A DNA stretch of 64,000 bases from Saccharothrix carnea (GCF_003014735.1 NZ_PYAX01000001.1:186001-250000); one strand, 5' to 3'; shown: positions 11,141-20,997, counted from the first letter of the stretch. Translations and numbers: made by a program. The notes: generated from the sequence alone by a model not told the origin.

Positions 11141-11917
11141 ATGCGTGTCGCCCTCTGCCAGATCACCTCGTCCAGCGACCCGGCGGCGAACCTCGACCTG
11201 GTGCGCTCGGAGACCAAGCGCGCCGCGGCCGGCGGTGCCCGCGTGGTGGTGTTCCCGGAAGCCGCCATGTGCCGGTTCGGCGTGCCCCTCGACCCGGTGG
11301 CCGAGCCGCTGGACGGGCCCTGGGCGGGCGCGGTGCGCGACATCGCCGACGAGCACGGCGTGGTCGTCGTGGCGGGCATGTTCACACCCGCGCCGGACGG
11401 CCGGGTGGCGAACACGCTGCTGGTCACGGGCGGTGGACGGCACGTCGGCTACGACAAGATCCACTTGTTCGACGCGTTCGGGTTCACCGAGTCGCGCACG
11501 GTCGCGCCCGGCTCGACGCCGGTGACCGTCGACGTGGACGGCGTCACGCTCGGCCTGGCCACCTGCTACGACGTGCGGTTCCCGGAGCTGTTCCGGGCGT
11601 TGGCCGACCGGGGCGCGACGGCCGTGCTGGTGTGCGCGTCGTGGGGCGCGGGACCGGGCAAGCGGGAGCAGTGGGAGCTGCTGGTGCGCGCCCGTGCGCT
11701 GGACTGCACGTCGTGGGTGCTGGCCTGCGGGCAGGCCGATCCCGGCGTCGACCACGGCGCGCCGACCGGCATCGGCTTCAGCACGGTCGCCTCGCCGCTG
11801 GGCGAGGTGGTGGAGCAGTTGGCGGGCGAGCCGGGGATGCTGGTGACCGAAGTGGACACTGGGAGTGTCACGCGGGCGAGGAATACGTTGCCGGTCCTGG
11901 CGAATCGCCGTCTCTGA
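11141..11917 (+). CDS. Carbon-nitrogen hydrolase (Nit/omega-amidase-like)
   Basis: The 258-residue nitrilase-superfamily enzyme has the Glu-Lys-Cys triad: E40 in VVFPEAAM, Lys in GYDKIHLFD and Cys in ATCYDVRFPELF. The YDKIHLFD and CYDVRFPEL motifs are typical of Nit1/Nit2 proteins, which hydrolyse deaminated glutathione or omega-amides such as 2-oxoglutaramate. The exact substrate is therefore an inference. A TAGAGT -10 (11128-11133) ends 7 bp before the ATG, suggesting a leaderless mRNA. Confidence 0.88.
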   Translation: MRVALCQITSSSDPAANLDLVRSETKRAAAGGARVVVFPEAAMCRFGVPLDPVAEPLDGPWAGAVRDIADEHGVVVVAGMFTPAPDGRVANTLLVTGGGRHVGYDKIHLFDAFGFTESRTVAPGSTPVTVDVDGVTLGLATCYDVRFPELFRALADRGATAVLVCASWGAGPGKREQWELLVRARALDCTSWVLACGQADPGVDHGAPTGIGFSTVASPLGEVVEQLAGEPGMLVTEVDTGSVTRARNTLPVLANRRL

Positions 11918-11968
11918 ATTTCTTTCGGGGGACGTTGCCTCACACGAACGGGTGGCAGCCGAATAGGT

Positions 11969-11993
11969 GGCCCTTCGGGCCGGGAAGCCTTTT
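11969..11993 (+). terminator. Candidate intrinsic terminator after the amidase gene
   Basis: GGCCC-TTC-GGGCC (11969-11981) is a perfect 5-bp stem. It is followed by GGGAAGCCTTTT, a short T run. It lies 50 bp after the amidase stop and before the PRC-barrel gene. It is short, so confidence is limited. Confidence 0.35.
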
Positions 11994-12029
11994 GCGGGAC
12001 GTAACACGACACGCGAAGGGGACCCGGCC

Positions 12030-12956
12030 ATGATCAACCAGGCCGAAGTGGACCGCCTGTACGACTGCGAAGTGATCGACGAGCACGGTGAGCGCATCGG
12101 CTCGGTGAAACAGGTGTGGCTCGACGACCAGGACGGCCGGCCGATGTGGGCCTCGGTGCACACCGGCCTGTTCGGTCTCAAGGAGTCGTTCGTGCCGATC
12201 CAGGACGCGACCCTGGGCAACGGCGTCATCACCGTTCCCGTGGACAAGCAGCAGGTCAAGGACGCGCCCCGGATCGACGTGTCCGACCAGCACATGTCGG
12301 ACAAGCAGCAGGACGAGCTGTACGAGTACTACGGCTTGATCCCGACCCACCGCACCGGTGACCACGACCGCCTGCCGGGCGGGCGCACCGAGACCAAGCC
12401 GATGCCGATGCCCGGCGCGGGCCGCACGTCCGGCCTGACCCGCGGCGAGATGCGCGGCGGCGGGGCGCCCGGTGAGACCCGGCCCGAAGGACTCGGCAAC
12501 GTGCGCGGGGAGACCGCCGCCGACCGGCCCGCCACCGGGCAGCGTGGCCGCCACGAGGCCCGCACCGGCGACTCGGTCACCCGTTACGAGGAAGAGCTCG
12601 ACGTCGGCACCCGCGACGTCGAGGCCGGTCGGGTGCGGCTGGTCAAGCACACCGTGACCGAGCAGAGGGACATGACCGTGCCGGTGTCGCACGAAGAGGT
12701 CCGCGTGGTGCGCGAGCCCGCCGATGGCGCGCCCACCGACCGGGCGTTCGTGGACGAGGAGGCGGAGGTGACGCTGCGCCGGCAGGAACCGGTGGTGGAG
12801 AAGAAGACCAAGGCCGCGGAGAAGGTCCGGCTGGACAAGCAGACGGTGACCGAGCAGCAGCACGTGCGCGGCGAGGTGCGCAAGGAACGGGTGGACGTCG
12901 AGCGCGACGACCAGATCGCGCAGCACGACGACCGGACCGAGCGGCGGGACACCTGA
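12030..12956 (+). CDS. PRC-barrel and DUF2382 (YsnF/AvaK) domain protein
   Basis: The 308-residue soluble, highly charged protein has an N-terminal PRC-barrel (about residues 1-85; YDCEVIDEHGERIGSVKQVW). A Gly/Pro/Arg-rich linker (about 110-185) leads to a C-terminal DUF2382 region of about 110 residues with the repeated pattern VTRYEEELDVG and RVRLVKHTVTEQ. Such proteins are annotated as general stress-related in bacteria, but no biochemical role is firmly known. The ATG at 12030 follows GAAGGGGA. No membrane segment is present. Confidence 0.85.
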   Translation: MINQAEVDRLYDCEVIDEHGERIGSVKQVWLDDQDGRPMWASVHTGLFGLKESFVPIQDATLGNGVITVPVDKQQVKDAPRIDVSDQHMSDKQQDELYEYYGLIPTHRTGDHDRLPGGRTETKPMPMPGAGRTSGLTRGEMRGGGAPGETRPEGLGNVRGETAADRPATGQRGRHEARTGDSVTRYEEELDVGTRDVEAGRVRLVKHTVTEQRDMTVPVSHEEVRVVREPADGAPTDRAFVDEEAEVTLRRQEPVVEKKTKAAEKVRLDKQTVTEQQHVRGEVRKERVDVERDDQIAQHDDRTERRDT

Positions 12957-12965
12957 CCTGGACGC

Positions 12966-13045
12966 GCCCGCGCCTGTGCCCCGGGCGCGGGCCCGTCCTA
13001 CCTCCCGCCCGCGGCGAGTGCCGCGACCGGCAGAGGTCGCGGCAC
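12966..13045. terminator. Bidirectional terminator hairpins between PRC gene and nadC
   Basis: Two hairpins fill the 99-bp gap between convergent genes. The first is GCCCGCGCC (12966-12974) with GGCGCGGGC (12984-12992), a 9-bp stem with a 9-nt loop. The second is GTGCCGCGACC (13018-13028) with GGTCGCGGCAC (13035-13045), a perfect 11-bp stem with a 6-nt loop. Neither has a long T run, as is usual in actinomycetes. Confidence 0.65.
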
Positions 13046-13055
13046 CACCGCCGCG

Positions 13056-13886
13056 CTAGCGCAGGTCCAGCCCAAGGTCGAGCGCCGGGGCGGAGTGCGT
13101 GAGGCCGCCGACGGCCAGGTAGTCCACGCCCGTCTCGGCGTAGGCCCTGGCCACGTCCAGCGTCAGCCCGCCGGACGCCTCCAGCGCGACACCACCCGCC
13201 CGGCGCACCGCCTCCGCGCACTCGGCGGCGGTGAAGTTGTCCAGCAGCACGAGTTCCGCGCCCTCGGCGACGGCCTCGTCCAACTGGTCCAGCGAGTCGA
13301 CCTCGACCTCGCACGGCAGGTGCGGCGCGTGGGCGCGCACGGCGGCCAGCGCCGCCCGCACCGACCCGGCGGCGCGCACGTGGTTGTCCTTGATCAGCAC
13401 CGCGTCGCCGAGGCCGAGCCGGTGGTTGACGCCGCCGCCGCAGCGCACCGCGTACTTCTCCAGCAGCCGCAGGCCGGGCAGGGTCTTGCGGGAGTCGCGC
13501 ACGCGCGCCTTGGTGCCGGCGACCTCGTCCACCCAGGCCGCGGTGAGCGTGGCCACGCCGGACAGGTGGCACAGCAGGTTCAACGCGGTGCGCTCGGCGG
13601 TGAGCAGCCCGCGCACCGGTCCGCGCAGCACCAGGGCCGGCTCGCCGGGCACGGCCTTGTCACCGTCGTGCCGCTGTTCCAGCACCTCCACGTCGGTGAC
13701 CTGCCGGAACACCTCCAGCGCCACCGGGACGCCCGCCAGCACACCGGCCACGCGCGGCGTCAACTCGGCCACGGCCACCGCGTCGGCGGGCACCGTCGCC
13801 TCGGTCGTCGCGTCCGCGCCGTACCGCAGGTCTTCCTCCAACGCCGTCGCGATCACCCGCCGGGCGTCGTCCAAGTCGAGATTCAT
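13056..13886 (-). CDS. nadC: Nicotinate-nucleotide pyrophosphorylase (quinolinate phosphoribosyltransferase)
   Basis: The 276-residue enzyme converts quinolinate and PRPP to nicotinate mononucleotide, CO2 and pyrophosphate. Family blocks are [59 protein letters not shown], and the late LDNF and EASGGL phosphate-binding segments. Its ATG overlaps the nadB stop by 4 bp. It is the last gene of nadA-nadB-nadC. Confidence 0.96.
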   Translation of the reverse strand: MNLDLDDARRVIATALEEDLRYGADATTEATVPADAVAVAELTPRVAGVLAGVPVALEVFRQVTDVEVLEQRHDGDKAVPGEPALVLRGPVRGLLTAERTALNLLCHLSGVATLTAAWVDEVAGTKARVRDSRKTLPGLRLLEKYAVRCGGGVNHRLGLGDAVLIKDNHVRAAGSVRAALAAVRAHAPHLPCEVEVDSLDQLDEAVAEGAELVLLDNFTAAECAEAVRRAGGVALEASGGLTLDVARAYAETGVDYLAVGGLTHSAPALDLGLDLR

Positions 13887-15505
13887 GCCACTCCCCTCGC
13901 CACCGCAGGATCAGCCAGCACCGGCTGGCCGGACGGGTTGAGCCGGACCACCTGGCTGCGCTGCCAGCGCACGTCGTCCCGCTCGGTGAAGTCGGTGCGG
14001 ACGTGGCAGCCGCGCGACTCCTCGCGCTGCGCCGCCGCCGCGATCAACGCCCGCGCGGCCACGGTGAGCGCCGCGTCCTCGACCAGCTGCCGACCGTCCA
14101 GCTTCCGGTCCACAGTGGACAGGTCGAGCACCGAGCCGACCACGGCCAGGCCCTCGGCGTCCCGGCCGATCGCCGCGTACCGGGACATGACGCGCTGCAA
14201 CGAGTCCCGGTCGGCCACCGGCGCCGTCGGCAGCTCCACCGCGGCCGACGCCGAGGGGCGGGCCAGCACGCCGAGCGCCAGGTCCGCCGCGACCGCCTCG
14301 GCTGCGCGCGTGCCGACGACCAGGCCTTCGAGCAAGCTGTTGGACGCCAACCGGTTCGCGCCGTGCAGCCCGGTGCGGGCCACCTCACCCGCCGCGTACA
14401 GGCCGGTGACACCCGTCCGTCCGTCCACATCGGACACCACACCGCCGCAGGCGAAGTGCGCCGCGGGCGCGACCGGGATCGGCTCGCCCGCCGGGTCCAC
14501 TCCCGCCGCGAGACAGGCCGCGTGCACGGTCGGGAACCGCCGCGCGAAGTCCGAGATGCCCGTGGCGTCGAGGAACACGTGGTCGTCCACGCCGCCGGGG
14601 CCGCCCGCCATGTGCCGGGTGATCGCCGCGGCCACCACGTCACGCGGTGCCAGGTCCTCCAACGGGTGCACGCCGCGCATGACCCGGGCGCCGGTCGCGT
14701 CGACCAGCACCGCGCCCTCGCCGCGCACCGCCTCCGTGACCAGCGGGCAGCGCCCACGCGCGCCGCGGCCGGTGTAGAGCACGGTCGGGTGGAACTGGAC
14801 GAACTCGACGTCCGCCGCCACCGCGCCCGCGCGCAACGCCAGCGCCAGGCCGTCGCCGGTGGCCACCTCCGGGTTGGACGTGGCCTGGTAGAGCTGGCCG
14901 AGGCCGCCACTGGCCAGCAGCACGGCGGGCGCGCTGAGCACGCCGGGCACGCCGTTGCCGTCCAGCACGAGCAGCCCGCACACCGCGCCGAGCGGGGTGC
15001 GCACCGCGTCCACCGCGACGTGGTTCTCCAGCACGGGCACCCGCCCGTCCGACGCCGCCGCCAGCAACGCGCGCTCGACCTCCGCGCCGGTCGCGTCACC
15101 GCCCGCGTGCACCACCCGGAACGCGCTGTGCCCGCCCTCCCGCGTGCGGGCCAGCCCACCGGTCGGCGCCGGGTCGAACACCGCGCCGCGCTCGCGGAGC
15201 CTGGTCACCGCCGCCGGGCCACCGGCGATGATCGCCTCGACCGCGGCCTCGTCGCACAGCCCGGCGCCCGCGACCAGCGTGTCGCGCACGTGCGCGTCGA
15301 CCGTGTCACCCTCGTCGTGCTCACCGGGCAGCACGACGGCCACGCCGCCCTGCGCCCACCGGGTGTTGCCGTCCTCGCCGGCGGCCTTGGTCACGACCAG
15401 GACCCGCAGCCCCAGCTCACGCGCGCGCAGCGCCGCCGTCAGACCGGCCACCCCCGTGCCGACGATGATCAGGTCGGCGCGGGCCTCCCACAGCGGCGTG
15501 TTCAC
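13883..15505 (-). CDS. nadB: L-aspartate oxidase
   Basis: The 540-residue flavoprotein oxidises L-aspartate to iminoaspartate for quinolinate synthesis. The FAD-binding motif [16 protein letters not shown] begins near residue 12. Substrate-site segments [42 protein letters not shown] and [18 protein letters not shown] are present. The C-terminal helical domain is complete. The GTG start at 15505 overlaps the nadA stop by 4 bp. FAD-site segments separate it from succinate dehydrogenase, which lacks the nad context. Confidence 0.95.
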   Translation of the reverse strand: MNTPLWEARADLIIVGTGVAGLTAALRARELGLRVLVVTKAAGEDGNTRWAQGGVAVVLPGEHDEGDTVDAHVRDTLVAGAGLCDEAAVEAIIAGGPAAVTRLRERGAVFDPAPTGGLARTREGGHSAFRVVHAGGDATGAEVERALLAAASDGRVPVLENHVAVDAVRTPLGAVCGLLVLDGNGVPGVLSAPAVLLASGGLGQLYQATSNPEVATGDGLALALRAGAVAADVEFVQFHPTVLYTGRGARGRCPLVTEAVRGEGAVLVDATGARVMRGVHPLEDLAPRDVVAAAITRHMAGGPGGVDDHVFLDATGISDFARRFPTVHAACLAAGVDPAGEPIPVAPAAHFACGGVVSDVDGRTGVTGLYAAGEVARTGLHGANRLASNSLLEGLVVGTRAAEAVAADLALGVLARPSASAAVELPTAPVADRDSLQRVMSRYAAIGRDAEGLAVVGSVLDLSTVDRKLDGRQLVEDAALTVAARALIAAAAQREESRGCHVRTDFTERDDVRWQRSQVVRLNPSGQPVLADPAVARGVA

Positions 15506-16521
15506 TCGCCGCCGCCGGGCTGCCCGATCTCGATCATGCGCTGCACCGCGCCCTGCGCGCGGCGAGCCGTCTCCAGGTCCACGTGGACCTCGTCCCTGTT
15601 CTCCCGCAGCGCCCGCAGCAGAGCGGTCGGGGTGATCATCTTCATGTACCGGCACGACGCCCGGTCGTTCACCGCGCGGAAGTCGATCTCCGGCGCGGCC
15701 CGGCGCAGCTGGTGCAGCATGCCGATCTCGGTGGCCACCAGCACCGACTTGGCGCTGGTCTGCCGCGCGGCGGTGATCATGTCGCCGGTCGAGAGGATCT
15801 TGACCTTCTCCGCCGGCACGGTGCCCTCCCCCGCGAGGTAGAGCGCCGACGTGGCGCAACCGCACTCGGGGTGGATGAACAGGTCGGCGTCCGGGTTCGC
15901 CGCCGCGCGCTCGGCCAGCTCCGGGCCGTTGATGCCCGCGTGGACGTGGCACTCGCCCGCCCAGATGTGCAGGTTCTCCCGGCCCGTCTCGCGCTTGACG
16001 TGCGCGCCGAGGAACTGGTCCGGCAGGAACAGCACCTCGCGGTCGGCCGGGATCGACTTCACCACGTCCACCGCGTTCGACGAGGTGCAGCAGATGTCGG
16101 TCTCCGCCTTCACCTCGGCCGTGGTGTTGACGTAGGAGACGACGACCGCGCCGGGGTGCTCGGCCTTCCAAGCGCGCAACTGCTCGCCGGTGATCGAGTC
16201 GGCCAGCGAGCAGCCCGCCCGCTCGTCCGGGATGAGGACCGTCTTGTGCGGCGCGAGGATCTTCGCCGTCTCGGCCATGAAGTGCACGCCGCAGAACACG
16301 ATGGTGGACGCGTCGCTCGCGGCCGCGATGCGGCTGAGCGCCAGCGAGTCACCGGTGTGGTGCGCGATGTCCTGGATCTCGGGCAGCTGGTAGTTGTGCG
16401 CCAGGATGACCGCGTCCCGCTTGCGCGCCAGCTCCAGCACCTCGTCGCGCCAGGCGGAATCGGGCGCGATCCCGTCGTAGGCGCCGTCCGAGGTTCGCTC
16501 CACATAGGCGGTAGCGACCAT
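15502..16521 (-). CDS. nadA: Quinolinate synthase A ([4Fe-4S] enzyme)
   Basis: The 339-residue enzyme condenses iminoaspartate with dihydroxyacetone phosphate to give quinolinate. Cluster cysteines are in [15 protein letters not shown], in [11 protein letters not shown] and in [29 protein letters not shown] is the conserved N-terminal block. GGGAGGAA lies 5 bp before the ATG at 16521. It is the first gene of the nad operon, opposite nrtR, and interleaved inverted repeats between the two genes are its probable control site. Confidence 0.96.
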   Translation of the reverse strand: MVATAYVERTSDGAYDGIAPDSAWRDEVLELARKRDAVILAHNYQLPEIQDIAHHTGDSLALSRIAAASDASTIVFCGVHFMAETAKILAPHKTVLIPDERAGCSLADSITGEQLRAWKAEHPGAVVVSYVNTTAEVKAETDICCTSSNAVDVVKSIPADREVLFLPDQFLGAHVKRETGRENLHIWAGECHVHAGINGPELAERAAANPDADLFIHPECGCATSALYLAGEGTVPAEKVKILSTGDMITAARQTSAKSVLVATEIGMLHQLRRAAPEIDFRAVNDRASCRYMKMITPTALLRALRENRDEVHVDLETARRAQGAVQRMIEIGQPGGGE

Positions 16522-16541
16522 GGGTTCCTCCCTTGAGCCAG

Positions 16542-16578
16542 GTTTTCGCCTATCGGTCGAAAACGTGGCCGATAGTAT
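16542..16578. promoter_or_regulatory. Candidate NrtR operator in the nadA/nrtR divergent promoter
   Basis: Two interleaved inverted repeats are visible. GTTTTCG (16542-16548) pairs with CGAAAAC (16558-16564), and CTATCGG (16550-16556) pairs with CCGATAG (16569-16575). The second overlaps the TAGTAT -10 (16573-16578) of nrtR, 7 bp before its GTG. The position between the nad operon and a NrtR-type regulator makes this the likely binding site, giving joint repression of nad synthesis and autoregulation (inference). Confidence 0.55.
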
Positions 16579-16585
16579 CAGCCGA

Positions 16586-17275
16586 GTGGGACTGGCGGGA
16601 CATGAGGTGCTGGCCGCGGTGCTCCAGGTGAGAGCCGGATCACTCCAGGTCATGCTGTGGGAGCGCGCCCGGGAACCGCACGCTCACCGCTGGTCACTGC
16701 CCGGTGGCGGGCTCGGCGACGACGAGGACGTCGAGGCCTCGATCCGCCGTCAGCTGGCGGAAAAAGTCGACGTGCGACAGTTGTCACACGTCGAGCAGCT
16801 GGCCGTGTTCAGCAACCCCGCGCGGGTGCCCGGACCGCGGGTGGTGGCGACCGCGTTCCTCGGCCTGGTGCCGTCGCACATCGACCCGGTGGTGCCGTCG
16901 GACACCGCGTGGCACCCGGTCGACGCGCTGCCCGCGACCGCGTTCGACCACGAGGCGATCTGCCGCCGCGCCCGCAGCCGGCTCGCGTCGAAGCTGTCGT
17001 ACACGAACCTGGGCTTCGCGCTGGCGCCGCCGGAGTTCACCATCTCCGCGTTGCGCTCGCTGTACTCCGCGGCGCTGGGCTACAAGGTGTCGGCGACCAA
17101 CCTGCAACGCGTGCTGTCGCGGCGGGGGCTGCTGGAGCCGACCGGCGGGACCGTGCAGCCGGGGCCGTCCGGTGGTCGACCGGCGGCGCTGTTCCGGTTC
17201 GTGTCCGGGAAGATGCGGGTCACCGACCCGTTCGCCGTGCTGCGGCCACCGTCCACCCGTAGCTTGGGTTCGTGA
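16586..17275 (+). CDS. nrtR: NrtR-type Nudix-related transcriptional regulator of NAD synthesis
   Basis: The 229-residue protein has an N-terminal Nudix-like domain (about 5-130) in which the Nudix box is degenerate: [24 protein letters not shown] lacks the usual REXXEE acidic pair. A C-terminal winged helix (about 145-229; [35 protein letters not shown]) is typical of NrtR. NrtR repressors sense ADP-ribose or a related NAD metabolite and control NAD biosynthesis genes. The divergent nadABC operon fits this exactly. The GTG at 16586 is the likely leaderless start. Confidence 0.85.
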   Translation: MGLAGHEVLAAVLQVRAGSLQVMLWERAREPHAHRWSLPGGGLGDDEDVEASIRRQLAEKVDVRQLSHVEQLAVFSNPARVPGPRVVATAFLGLVPSHIDPVVPSDTAWHPVDALPATAFDHEAICRRARSRLASKLSYTNLGFALAPPEFTISALRSLYSAALGYKVSATNLQRVLSRRGLLEPTGGTVQPGPSGGRPAALFRFVSGKMRVTDPFAVLRPPSTRSLGS

Positions 17276-17949
17276 CGACGACGCTCCCCCTGTTCCCGCT
17301 GGGCACCGTGCTGCTGCCCGGGGCGTCGCTGCCGCTGCACGTGTTCGAGCCGCGGTACCGGCAGCTGACCGTCGACCTGGTGACGGGCACGGTGCCGGAG
17401 CGGACGTTCGGCGTGGTGTCGATCAAGCAGGGGTGGGAGGTCGGCGCGGAGAACGTGGAGGCGCTGTCCGACGTCGGCTGCACGGCCGTGCTGCAGGAGG
17501 CGCGGCGGCTGCCGGACGGGCGGTTCGACCTGACCACGAAGGGCGGTCGGCGGTTCCGGCTGCTGGACGTGGACGAGGAGAGCGCGCCGTACCTGGTCGC
17601 GTCGGTGCAGTGGCTGCCGGACACCGCCGCGCCGCCGGAGGTGGAGGCCGTGCTGCCGCTGTTGGCGGAGAGCGCGCGGGCGGCGCACGGGCGGTACCGA
17701 CAGGCGGCGTACCGGAGCGTGGGTCGGCCGCCCGGTCCGGACACGGGGTTGGCCGACCTGGCGTACGCGTTGGCCGGTGACTGCCTGCTGACGTGGGAGG
17801 ACCGGCAGCGGTTGCTGGAGGAGACCTCGCCGGCGCGGCGGTTGCGGATGGTGCGGAAAGTGCTGCACCGCGAGGCGGGCATTCTGGACGCGTTGAGCGC
17901 CGTGCCCGCGCCGTTGTCGGAATTGGGCCACCTGCCTCATCGCAACTGA
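17272..17949 (+). CDS. LON-substrate-binding-domain protein
   Basis: The 225-residue protein consists of the N-terminal substrate-binding domain of Lon proteases without ATPase or protease domains. It starts LPLFPLGTVLLPGASLPLHV, followed by FEPRYRQL, and shows GRRFRLLDV and TWEDRQRLLEETSPARRLR toward the end. Stand-alone members occur widely in actinobacteria; the role is unknown, perhaps in recognising protein substrates. The GTG overlaps the nrtR stop by 4 bp, so both are co-translated. Confidence 0.85.
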   Translation: MTTTLPLFPLGTVLLPGASLPLHVFEPRYRQLTVDLVTGTVPERTFGVVSIKQGWEVGAENVEALSDVGCTAVLQEARRLPDGRFDLTTKGGRRFRLLDVDEESAPYLVASVQWLPDTAAPPEVEAVLPLLAESARAAHGRYRQAAYRSVGRPPGPDTGLADLAYALAGDCLLTWEDRQRLLEETSPARRLRMVRKVLHREAGILDALSAVPAPLSELGHLPHRN

Positions 17950-17980
17950 CCGTTCACGTGGGCGGTGTAAGATGCCGCGA

Positions 17981-18715
17981 ATGAATAGCATGCGTGCGCT
18001 GCTCGACCTCGACCTGCCCCTGATCGCGGTGAGTTTCGCCGACGAGGACAGCGAGCGGGCGGCGGCGGAAGCGCGTTCCGCCGGGGTGGACGTGGCCGAA
18101 TTGCGCATCGACCGGTTCGCCCGGACCGACGTCGGGCACGTCCGGGAACAGGTCGGGGCGTTCGCCGGGCTGCCGGTGCTGGCGACCGTGCGCTCGGCGG
18201 CGGAGGGTGGCGGGTGGAGCGGTGCCGAGGAGGCGCGGCTGGAGCTGTTCCGCGAGGTCGCGCCGCTGGTGGACGCCGTGGACGTGGAGCTGTCGTCGCG
18301 GGAGGTGGTGGCGGACGTGATCGCCGCCGCGCACGCGCACGACGCGTTGGCGATCGTGTCGTACCACAATTTCGACCACACGCCCGATATCGCCGAACTG
18401 GACCGGATCGCCCGTTCGGCGAAAGAGGCCGGTGCGGATATCGTGAAGATTTCCACGATGGCCACGAATGCCGCCGACCTGAAAGTCCTGGCGTCATTGT
18501 TGGTGAATGCCGGTGATACCGAGATGATCGTGATCGCGATGGGCGAGATCGGCACCGCGTCCCGCATCTTCTTCCCCGCCCTCGGTTCGCGGTTGACTTA
18601 CACGTTCATCGGACACCAGCCGACGTCGGGCCAACTCGATTACGCCGAGACGTCCCGGCTGATCCGCAGGTTCTACCCGGAGTACGACCGGCGGAAGGGC
18701 GGGGTCGACGCCTGA
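17981..18715 (+). CDS. aroD: 3-Dehydroquinate dehydratase, type I
   Basis: The 244-residue protein catalyses the third shikimate-pathway step by Schiff-base chemistry. Type I markers are ELRIDRF near residue 40, the catalytic His in IVSYHNF, the Schiff-base Lys in DIVKISTMA and the C-terminal GSRLTYTFIG. Type II (AroQ) is the usual actinobacterial form, so this may be a second, specialised enzyme. The ATG at 17981 is chosen because TAAGAT (17968-17973) ends 7 bp upstream. The last third has visibly lower GC than its neighbours. Confidence 0.9.
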   Translation: MNSMRALLDLDLPLIAVSFADEDSERAAAEARSAGVDVAELRIDRFARTDVGHVREQVGAFAGLPVLATVRSAAEGGGWSGAEEARLELFREVAPLVDAVDVELSSREVVADVIAAAHAHDALAIVSYHNFDHTPDIAELDRIARSAKEAGADIVKISTMATNAADLKVLASLLVNAGDTEMIVIAMGEIGTASRIFFPALGSRLTYTFIGHQPTSGQLDYAETSRLIRRFYPEYDRRKGGVDA

Positions 18716-18735
18716 GCTGCCGGGGCCGACGTCCT

Positions 18736-18792
18736 GAGCGTTGAACTCGGGGGTCCCGAACGTAGGACACGGTCGTTCTGAACGTAGGACAC
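18736..18792. repeat. 13-mer repeat cluster B
   Basis: Three direct copies of GARYGTWGRACWC: GAGCGTTGAACTC (18736-18748), then GAACGTAGGACAC at 18758-18770 and 18780-18792, spaced 22 bp start to start. They lie 20 bp after the aroD stop, before the MFS promoter. The same family fills 3632-3752 and 47897-48140. Confidence 0.85.
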
Positions 18793-18901
18793 GCGCGACG
18801 CGAGGGGACGACTCGCGCGGGCGTGCGGGAGCGTGCGGGCGAGGAGGGTGACGGTAGACCGTTGGTGTTGAGATGTTGATTCGTCCTATTGCCCTCTAGT
18901 G

Positions 18902-18918
18902 GGATTGTTCAACAATCC
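18902..18918. promoter_or_regulatory. GntR/FadR-like operator upstream of MFS-DUF1445 operon
   Basis: GGATTGTT-C-AACAATCC is a perfect dyad with 8-bp arms. The core ATTGTTNAACAAT resembles operators of the FadR branch of GntR regulators. It is flanked on both sides by CCTCTAG and lies 52 bp before the MFS ATG. No regulator gene is adjacent, so the protein would be encoded elsewhere. The surrounding 18843-18930 stretch is unusually AT-rich for this window, consistent with a promoter. Confidence 0.5.
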
Positions 18919-18970
18919 TCTAGCGTGTGGTCCACGGCACAACCCACCCACGGTTGCGAGGTGACCACCC

Positions 18971-20233
18971 ATGAGCACCACGGACGTCGACACCGCGGCG
19001 GACCGAGGCCCGTTCGCCTGGTTCCACACGCTGGGGCGCAACGGCAAGCGGGCCTTCGTCGGCGCGTTCGGCGGCTTCGGCCTGGACGCCTACGACTTCC
19101 AGGTCCTGCCCCTGAGCCTGTTCGCGATCACCGCCTACTTCGGCATCACCACCGGCGACGCGGGCCTGCTCAACACCGTCACCCTGGTCGTCTCGGCCCT
19201 CGGCGGCGCGATCGCGGGCATCCTCGCGGACCGCATCGGCCGCGTCCGCACCCTGATGATCACGGTGATCACCTACGCCGTCTTCACGGTCCTGTGCGGC
19301 TTCGCCACCAGCTACGAGACGCTGCTGGTCTTCCGCGCCCTGCAGGGCCTGGGCTTCGGCGGCGAGTGGGCGGCGGGCGCGATCCTGGTCGCCGAGTACT
19401 GCAAGCCCCAGTACCGCGGCCGCACGGTCGCGTTCATCCAGAGCTCGTGGGCGGTCGGCTGGGGCCTGAGCGTCATCGTCTACACCGCAGTGTTCAGCTT
19501 CCTGCCGCAGGACATCGCCTGGCGCGTGCTGTTCTGGACCGGCGCCATCCCCGCCGTCCTGATCTTCTACGTCCGCCGCAACGTCAAGGACGCGCCACGC
19601 GCCGAGCGGGCGCTGGTGGCCAGCCCGCGCAAGGGCAACTTCAAGGCCGTCTTCCAGGGCAAGCTCGGCCGCACCACGCTGTTCGCCGCACTCCTGGCCA
19701 CCGGCGTCCAAGGCGGCTACTACACCCTGGCGAGCTGGGTGCCGACGTTCCTCAAGACCGAACGCGGGCTCAGCGTCGTCGGCACCGGTGGGTACCTGGC
19801 GCTGCTGATCACCGGCGCGTTCGCGGGCTACGTCACCGGCGGCTACCTGACCGACCTGCTCGGCCGCAAGCGCACGTTCACCCTGTTCGCCGTGCTCAGC
19901 GCGATCCTCATCGTGCTGTTCACCAACATCCCGCCGGGCGCTAACGGCCTGATCCTGCTGGTCACGTTCCCGCTCGGGTTCACCACGTCGGCGATCTTCA
20001 GCGGCTTCGGCTCGTTCCTCGCCGAGCTGTACCCGACGGACCTGCGCGGCACCGGCCAGGGCTTCACCTACAACTTCGGCCGCGCGGTCGGCGCGTTCTT
20101 CCCCACCCTGGTGGGGTTCCTGGCCGGGACCATGGGCGTCGGCGGTGCGATGATCTGCGGCGCGGTCGCCTACGGCATCGCCGTGGTCGCCCTGCTCGGC
20201 CTCCCCGAGACGAAAGGCGTCGAACTGCGATGA
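18971..20233 (+). CDS. MFS transporter, aromatic-acid/sugar-acid H+ symporter type
   Basis: The 420-residue integral membrane protein has about 12 transmembrane helices and MFS signatures: [13 protein letters not shown] in the loop 2-3 position, the related [13 protein letters not shown] in the second half, and [21 protein letters not shown], typical of AAHS/MHS-type carriers. It probably imports an organic acid with protons. The ATG follows GAGGTG. The last 4 bp overlap the DUF1445 gene, so the two act together and are likely controlled by the upstream dyad. Confidence 0.85.
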   Translation: MSTTDVDTAADRGPFAWFHTLGRNGKRAFVGAFGGFGLDAYDFQVLPLSLFAITAYFGITTGDAGLLNTVTLVVSALGGAIAGILADRIGRVRTLMITVITYAVFTVLCGFATSYETLLVFRALQGLGFGGEWAAGAILVAEYCKPQYRGRTVAFIQSSWAVGWGLSVIVYTAVFSFLPQDIAWRVLFWTGAIPAVLIFYVRRNVKDAPRAERALVASPRKGNFKAVFQGKLGRTTLFAALLATGVQGGYYTLASWVPTFLKTERGLSVVGTGGYLALLITGAFAGYVTGGYLTDLLGRKRTFTLFAVLSAILIVLFTNIPPGANGLILLVTFPLGFTTSAIFSGFGSFLAELYPTDLRGTGQGFTYNFGRAVGAFFPTLVGFLAGTMGVGGAMICGAVAYGIAVVALLGLPETKGVELR

Positions 20234-20991
20234 CGACGATGACACCGGCACAGGTTCGCAACGACCACCACGGACCCACCGCCGGGCTGGCGGACGGCTA
20301 CGCCCAGGCCAACCTCATCGCGGTGCCCGAGGACTGGGCCTACGAGGTGCTGCTGTTCACCCAGCGCAACCCCAAGCCGTGCCCGGTCCTGGACGTCACC
20401 GACCGGGGCGCCACCACGACCGTGCTGGCCCGCGGCGCCGACCTGACGCGCGACCTGCCCCGCTACCGGATCTGGCAGGACGGCGAACTGGTCGACGAGC
20501 CGACCGACGCGTCCGCGTACTGGCGCGACGACCTGGTCGCGTTCCTCATCGGGTGCAGCTTCACGTTCGAGTCCGCGTTGAAGCAGGCGAACGTCCCGCT
20601 GCGGCACGTCGAGCAGGGGCGCAACGTGCCGATGTACGTCACCGACCGCGAGTGCCGCCCGGCGGGCCGCCTGCACGGCCCGATGGTCGTGTCGATGCGC
20701 TACCTGCCGGCCGACCTGGTCGAGACCGCCCGGACGGTCACCGCCCGGATGCCCGCCGTCCACGGCGCACCGGTCCACGTCGGCGAACCGGGCGCGCTCG
20801 GCATCACGGACCTGGACCAGCCGGACTTCGGCGACCGCGTCGAACCGCACGAGGGCGACGTGCCGGTGTTCTGGGCGTGCGGCGTGACACCGCAGGCGGC
20901 GGTGATGGCGTCGAAACCGCCGTTCGCGATCACCCACGCGCCGGGGCACATGTTTGTCACCGACGTGCCCGACAGCGCCTACGTGCTCTGA
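20230..20991 (+). CDS. DUF1445 putative hydro-lyase (YcsI / D-glutamate cyclase-like)
   Basis: The 253-residue cytosolic protein matches the DUF1445 family, which includes bacterial YcsI and the mitochondrial D-glutamate cyclase domain. Visible family segments are [49 protein letters not shown] and the late [15 protein letters not shown] and [13 protein letters not shown]. The bacterial reaction is not firmly established. Coupling to an organic-acid-type MFS gene suggests import and conversion of a small carboxylic acid. Confidence 0.85.
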   Translation: MTTMTPAQVRNDHHGPTAGLADGYAQANLIAVPEDWAYEVLLFTQRNPKPCPVLDVTDRGATTTVLARGADLTRDLPRYRIWQDGELVDEPTDASAYWRDDLVAFLIGCSFTFESALKQANVPLRHVEQGRNVPMYVTDRECRPAGRLHGPMVVSMRYLPADLVETARTVTARMPAVHGAPVHVGEPGALGITDLDQPDFGDRVEPHEGDVPVFWACGVTPQAAVMASKPPFAITHAPGHMFVTDVPDSAYVL

Positions 20992-20997
20992 CCCGCT

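Noticed and set aside
8850-11525. Very long plus-strand open frame (about 890 codons)
   Set aside because: It lies antisense to the class V enzyme and the lipoprotein gene. Its translation is Arg/His/Pro-rich low-complexity without motifs, which is the usual shadow frame in high-GC DNA.
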